Source: Hybos culiciformis
Lineage: Eukaryota > Arthropoda > Insecta > Diptera > Hybotidae
Direction of reading: 5' to 3'
NCBI GenBank assembly: GCA_964007475.1
Contig: OZ023274.1
Coordinates: 37,875,860-37,939,859 of the forward strand
DNA: 64,000 bases
How positions within the stretch are numbered: position 1 is the stretch's first letter; each line of letters begins with the position of its first letter. Shown piece after piece: positions 60,241 through 64,000 of the stretch. Both the position numbers and the translations under genes were made by a program. Below the pieces are notes generated by a model. The model was not told where the DNA came from and ran no database searches. It was given only the letters and a program-made list of their open reading frames with translations.

Positions 60241-60497
60241 TGAAAAAAAAAAATACTAAGGCTTTCATAGTACTTTCGGAGTGTGATTTCTTCACAAAAA
60301 AAAAAACTCCTCAGAAGCTCTCAGCTGACACAATTTATTTTATTTTAATACAACAAAAAAAAAATAAAAGGGTTCTCTAAAATATCTAAACAACAGGAAG
60401 TACTTTAACTTTGTTACATTTAAAAAAAATACATAAATATATAAAAAATTTCATACAATCTATACCTACGCATTTGTTTTATAAAAACTAAACATAC
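60241..60497. other. Short AT-rich spacer
   Basis: Homopolymer-rich; nothing recognised. Confidence 0.5.
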
Positions 60498-60646
60498 CTA
60501 GCACATTACTTTGGTATAGTGGGTTTCTTATTTCCCGTCCATTGACCAACAAGGATGTTCGTTCATCAACAATGTGTTTAAAATAACACGTTAGATATAT
60601 TTTGTTATGCGCAAGTAGATTGACCTTTTTGCTTAGGTTCAATAGA
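60498..60646 (-). CDS. Candidate internal exon, unidentified
   Basis: On the minus strand a T-rich tract ending AAAAGTTTCAG (down to 60647) precedes a 149-base block with ordinary composition, and CTAG is followed by GTATGTTT, a strong donor at 60497-60496. One frame is open throughout, reading LLNLSKKVNLLAHNKIYL, then YFKHIVDERTSLLVNGREI and RNPLYQSNVL, about 49 codons. It also starts with an ATG upstream at 60681, giving 71 codons if unspliced. The plus strand has an open frame too (TLLWYSGFLISRPLTNKD), so the strand is not certain. The adjacent Tc1 remnant means it could instead belong to another dead element. No domain is recognised. Confidence 0.3.
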
Positions 60647-60699
60647 CTGAAACTTTTAAATATTAACAAAAAAAAATACATGAAAAAAGGAAGGATCTC

Positions 60700-61657
60700 T
60701 TATATTAGTGTTGCAATATTATGCAAAAAAAAAATTAAAATTAAAACATATTAAAACAATTGAGTTCATTGCACTTTAATGCAATAATAAGGATAATTAC
60801 ATAAATAAATACACGTATAGATAAATTTTAAAACATGAAAAAAACAAAATTATGTTTTTTGTACTGAAAAAAAAAACTGTTAATTTTAATGAAAGTAATT
60901 AACTGTTGATCCTGTTATTAATGCATGCTTTTTAACAGATTAACTATAAGATAACCCTTAAAACCTACTAAATTAGTTTTAATAATTGCAAAGTGTATAA
61001 AAATTTGTTTTTTGAAAACAAACATCTGACGCTTTAATATACAAAAAATTCTCTAATATGATAGTATACATTATTGTAGTATCATATAAAAACTTAAAAA
61101 AAAAAAGAATTTAGAGCAAATTCTGTTTCAACGGAATTAAAATTATCATTTTAATCCACTCATAGACTATGCCTGCAGACAGAGTTTTAAAATTATCTCT
61201 TGGTCGTCTCATTTGATAAATACGGATATCATACATTTTGATTTTTAATTATAATTTTATAAATAACAATATTTGGGCCCAGGGTATTGGACAAAAAATT
61301 AATATTAATATTGGAAAGAATTTTTTTCTGAATGTTATTTATTTTTATATATAATAATTAAAAAAAATTAAATTATTTTTCAATTAACAATGTTCTTTTA
61401 AGGTTTCTGTGTGAGTATTATGATTGATGTTAATGTATGAACCGCATAACATGGATTGCAAAATTCTAAATTGTTATGCTCTTCTTGAATATTGAAAGTC
61501 CTTTCGACACAATAATTCTAATGCAATTAATTTATTGAAAATTATTAGATTGGATTGCAAATTAAATTAAATTTGAGACCGCCGCTCCACTTAAGGCATA
61601 CTAGATTTGCCTTGTGCTTATGAAATTAATTTCCGATAGTTATGGTAATTTTTGCAG
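60700..61657. other. AT-rich non-coding stretch
   Basis: No gene. A small hairpin-forming island lies at 61579-61620 (AAGGCA...TGCCTT within GACCGCCGCTCC...). Confidence 0.5.
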
Positions 61658-61782
61658 CGTATTTTGAGTACGGACACCCATTTAATATTTTATATTACAT
61701 AAAACTTAGTGCTCCTCAACTATTGCGCTATATTTCTATAAGACTTTTCATCAATGTTTCACAGAGCAGTTCAATATATTAA
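61658..61782 (+). other. Weak terminal-exon candidate
   Basis: GGTAATTTTTGCAG (61657) is followed by a GC-richer block in which one frame is open for 40 codons, YFEYGHPFNILYYIKLSAPQ and on to SSSIY, then TAA at 61780-61782. Another frame gives RILSTDTHLIFYIT and a stop. No homology is recognised. The words AGTGCTCCTCAACT near 61709 resemble hAT element ends, so a transposon origin is quite possible. Confidence 0.18.
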
Positions 61783-62513
61783 CTCAATGAATCGGTATTT
61801 ATAGATACCTATAATAAACTATGTATAAATTTTATATATAATGTAAAGCTATTAAAAACTACATATTTTTTTTTATTTATTTATTTAATAAAAGAATTCA
61901 ATGTTAATTTTTTTTTTCTTAAAGAAGCCCTATAAAAATATGTATACAAGATAAATAAAAAAACCTATGTTCTTTAACATTGACGACTTAATGTCTAGCA
62001 TTTCATGAAATATGTATATTCCTTTTTATTTTTGTTTAAAGCCATCTTTCATATTATATAGTTTTAGTCAAAATAAATAATAAAAAAAAATAAAAAAAAA
62101 TAGAAAACTCCCACTGGGTACTTGCTATATATGTTTTTTTTTCTAATAGGATTAATATAGATTTAAATATGTTGAAATAATGTATGTTGAATACAGTGTT
62201 CATTGTACATTGTTTTGAATAATATGTTGTTTTTAGAATTTTGGAAAAAAAAAATGTTTTTAATAACATGGAAAAAAGCACAAAGCTGTCTAATACATTA
62301 CATAAATTACATATGAACGTTTGAAAATGAACTAAATAGGTACATTGTTCAAACCAACTACATTTTTATAGAAAAAGATTAATTAAATATTATAAAAAAA
62401 TTTATTTTTTCGAAATAAAATCTAATTAAAATAATTCTCAGCGCTATTAGCTTTTAAATTTGCGAACCAAGACAGCATGGAAAGCTGTTCTTGAATATTT
62501 ATAGCACATATTA
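61783..62513. other. AT-rich non-coding stretch
   Basis: No supported feature. The minus open frame at 62054-62281 is AT-driven. Confidence 0.55.
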
Positions 62514-62771
62514 TTAATTACTCATAATTAGCGCTCTCATAAAAATATCTAGTTTATGACAATGATAGTTTTGACAACAGAAAGATATTTTAACTGCATC
62601 CTTTTGAACGTTTAATAAATTTTTTGTAATGGTTTGATAATCAACAGCACTCTTTAAAGCTAAAAATGTGATCTCAGCTTGTTTTGCCGACAAGTTTTTA
62701 TTTAAAACACAAGCTTTGTCCGTGTGTGTCCGTTTGTTTGATTTAAATCTTACAACTAATATTTGACCCAC
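62514..62771 (-). CDS. Unidentified 85-codon open frame
   Basis: Function unknown. The translation MGQILVVRFKSNKRTHTDKA continues with a charged, mixed-composition stretch (KQAEITFLALKSAVDYQTI, then NVQKDAVKISFCCQNYH) and ends LIMSN before a TAA. Its codon use is closer to real coding sequence than most frames here. A weak resemblance to the AEIxxALK region of some hAT-type proteins was noticed but is not strong enough for a family call. There are no TIRs, no clear splice signals and no neighbours to help. It may be a decayed transposon fragment. Confidence 0.22.
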   Translation of the reverse strand: MGQILVVRFKSNKRTHTDKACVLNKNLSAKQAEITFLALKSAVDYQTITKNLLNVQKDAVKISFCCQNYHCHKLDIFMRALIMSN

Positions 62772-62779
62772 TTAAATAA

Positions 62780-63711
62780 AGTAAATAACCTTAAAAAACT
62801 GTTCAGCTCCCAATTGTGTTCAGGCGACGTGTCAAATGGAGGAAATTAAAATAATGCTTAACTTCTAATTTAATCCAACGATTCGAGTTGTGGTTTAAAA
62901 ATATATTTGTATAGATAGATTTCGGAATATAATTGAAACTAAATTTATTTAATGTATAATTAAAAGGAAAAATTTCTCAAATAAACAGCCTGAAGTTGAC
63001 ACTTTACAAGTTAGAGACTAAAAAGTTTTAAAGAAAACTACAGAAAACAAAATTTTAAGTTATACACGATTTTATTATTTAAATAAGTAGAACATAAAAT
63101 TCAGTATAATTTGCGAAGCCAAGAGAAAAATTTTTTTATGTTAGACTATTATAGAAAGAGACCAATATTCGTTTTATGAGAACCCCACGATTTTCATTTT
63201 TAGTTAAATAAATGCATGTTAACAATTTTTCGAACATAAAAAATGTGTTGAATTTAATTTTCCACTTTTTAGTACATATTTAAATAATAAAATTGTGTAA
63301 CTTAATTTTTTTTTATTTCTTAGTTATTTTCGATATTTCATTTTCATTAATAAAAAAATTTTGTTTACTATATTATTATTATATTAGTATCATATTGTTT
63401 ATTTGAACTTTAAAAACTATTTATAACTAAATGTGTACAAAATTAACTTAATGAAATTGTTTTCATACGAATTTGATATCATTCAATTTGCATCGAAAAA
63501 TAACATCATGTTTTTTTTTATATAGATATTTAGCTTTTTGTTATTTTTTTTTTAATTAAAAAAAGTTAATATAATTGGTATATTATTCTTTTTATTTTTA
63601 ATTCTGTTAATTTAAAAAAAAATAACGTCCGTAACATACGATTGTGTTCTGTACATGTATACATAATATGTTTCTAGATGTTTAAAACATATTTACATTT
63701 TTCTATATATA

Positions 63712-63715
<4 letters not shown>
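62780..63715. other. AT-rich non-coding stretch
   Basis: No gene or element recognised. Confidence 0.55.

Positions 63716-63760
<45 letters not shown>
63709..63760. repeat. (AT)n microsatellite
   Basis: About 50 bases of AT dinucleotides with one TTA interruption at the left side. Confidence 0.93.
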
Positions 63761-63766
<6 letters not shown>

Positions 63767-64000
63767 TGTTTTCTAGTGGTATTAAATAAATTAAAAAATA
63801 TAATAATATATCAAATATCTACAAATAATACCATTGAAATAATTTTTAAGCATTGTATTTCCCACGCAAATGAGATTAATTGCAATAGAAAATAAATAAT
63901 AAAAATAAAATTAAAATAACTAAGGCAAAACTTAGAGAATTAAGTAAAAAAAAAAAAAACACACAAACTTTTAGCGCAATAAATAATAGTTTAGTTGCTA
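63761..64000. other. AT-rich end of window
   Basis: Nothing recognised. Confidence 0.55.

Overview
This window looks like eukaryotic, most likely insect, nuclear DNA. It is roughly four-fifths A+T by eye, full of long poly(A)/poly(T) runs and AT microsatellites. It has no bacterial-style gene packing, no ribosome binding sites and no long open frame. Runs such as TATGTATATATGTAC and the mixture of hAT, Tc1/mariner and Mutator-like elements fit Diptera or another insect order. The order cannot be fixed from the sequence alone. In DNA this AT-rich, open runs of 60 to 110 codons are expected by chance, so ORF length was not used as evidence. Calls rest on base composition, splice signals, family motifs, terminal inverted repeats (TIRs) and target-site duplications (TSDs).

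Layout. 1-16 kb is mostly empty, with a Pro/Glu/Ser-rich coding-like block on the minus strand (1289-1591), two hAT elements with 8-bp TSDs (3889-4370 and 8653-9427, the second keeping a frameshifted transposase tail), and a MITE-like inverted repeat (14035-14203). From 14.8 to 16.4 kb there are two recent tandem duplications (units of 239 and 146 bp). 16-29 kb is AT-rich, with a 31-base GC island, a TA-flanked MITE, a long TA microsatellite and a third hAT element. 29-35 kb carries a row of hairpins, an 883-bp element with 17-bp TIRs and internal copies of its end motif, a CCTCG/poly(A) minisatellite and the C-terminus of a Mutator-like (MULE) transposase. 35-43 kb holds almost nothing recognisable. 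43-50 kb is rich in non-autonomous elements: a CACTC-ended element, a MULE-like MITE with a 33-bp perfect TIR and 9-bp flanking repeats, a hAT MITE and a CCGGATA-ended MITE. 50-64 kb contains the best host-gene signal, a probable last coding exon on the plus strand (58511-58577) followed by a poly(A) signal, then a decayed Tc1 transposase and weaker exon candidates.

Interpretation. The window is best read as long introns and intergenic DNA littered with old and young DNA transposons. A few short islands with splice-like edges may be exons of one or more large genes whose other exons lie outside. No operon, CRISPR array, rRNA, convincing tRNA or multi-gene system was found.
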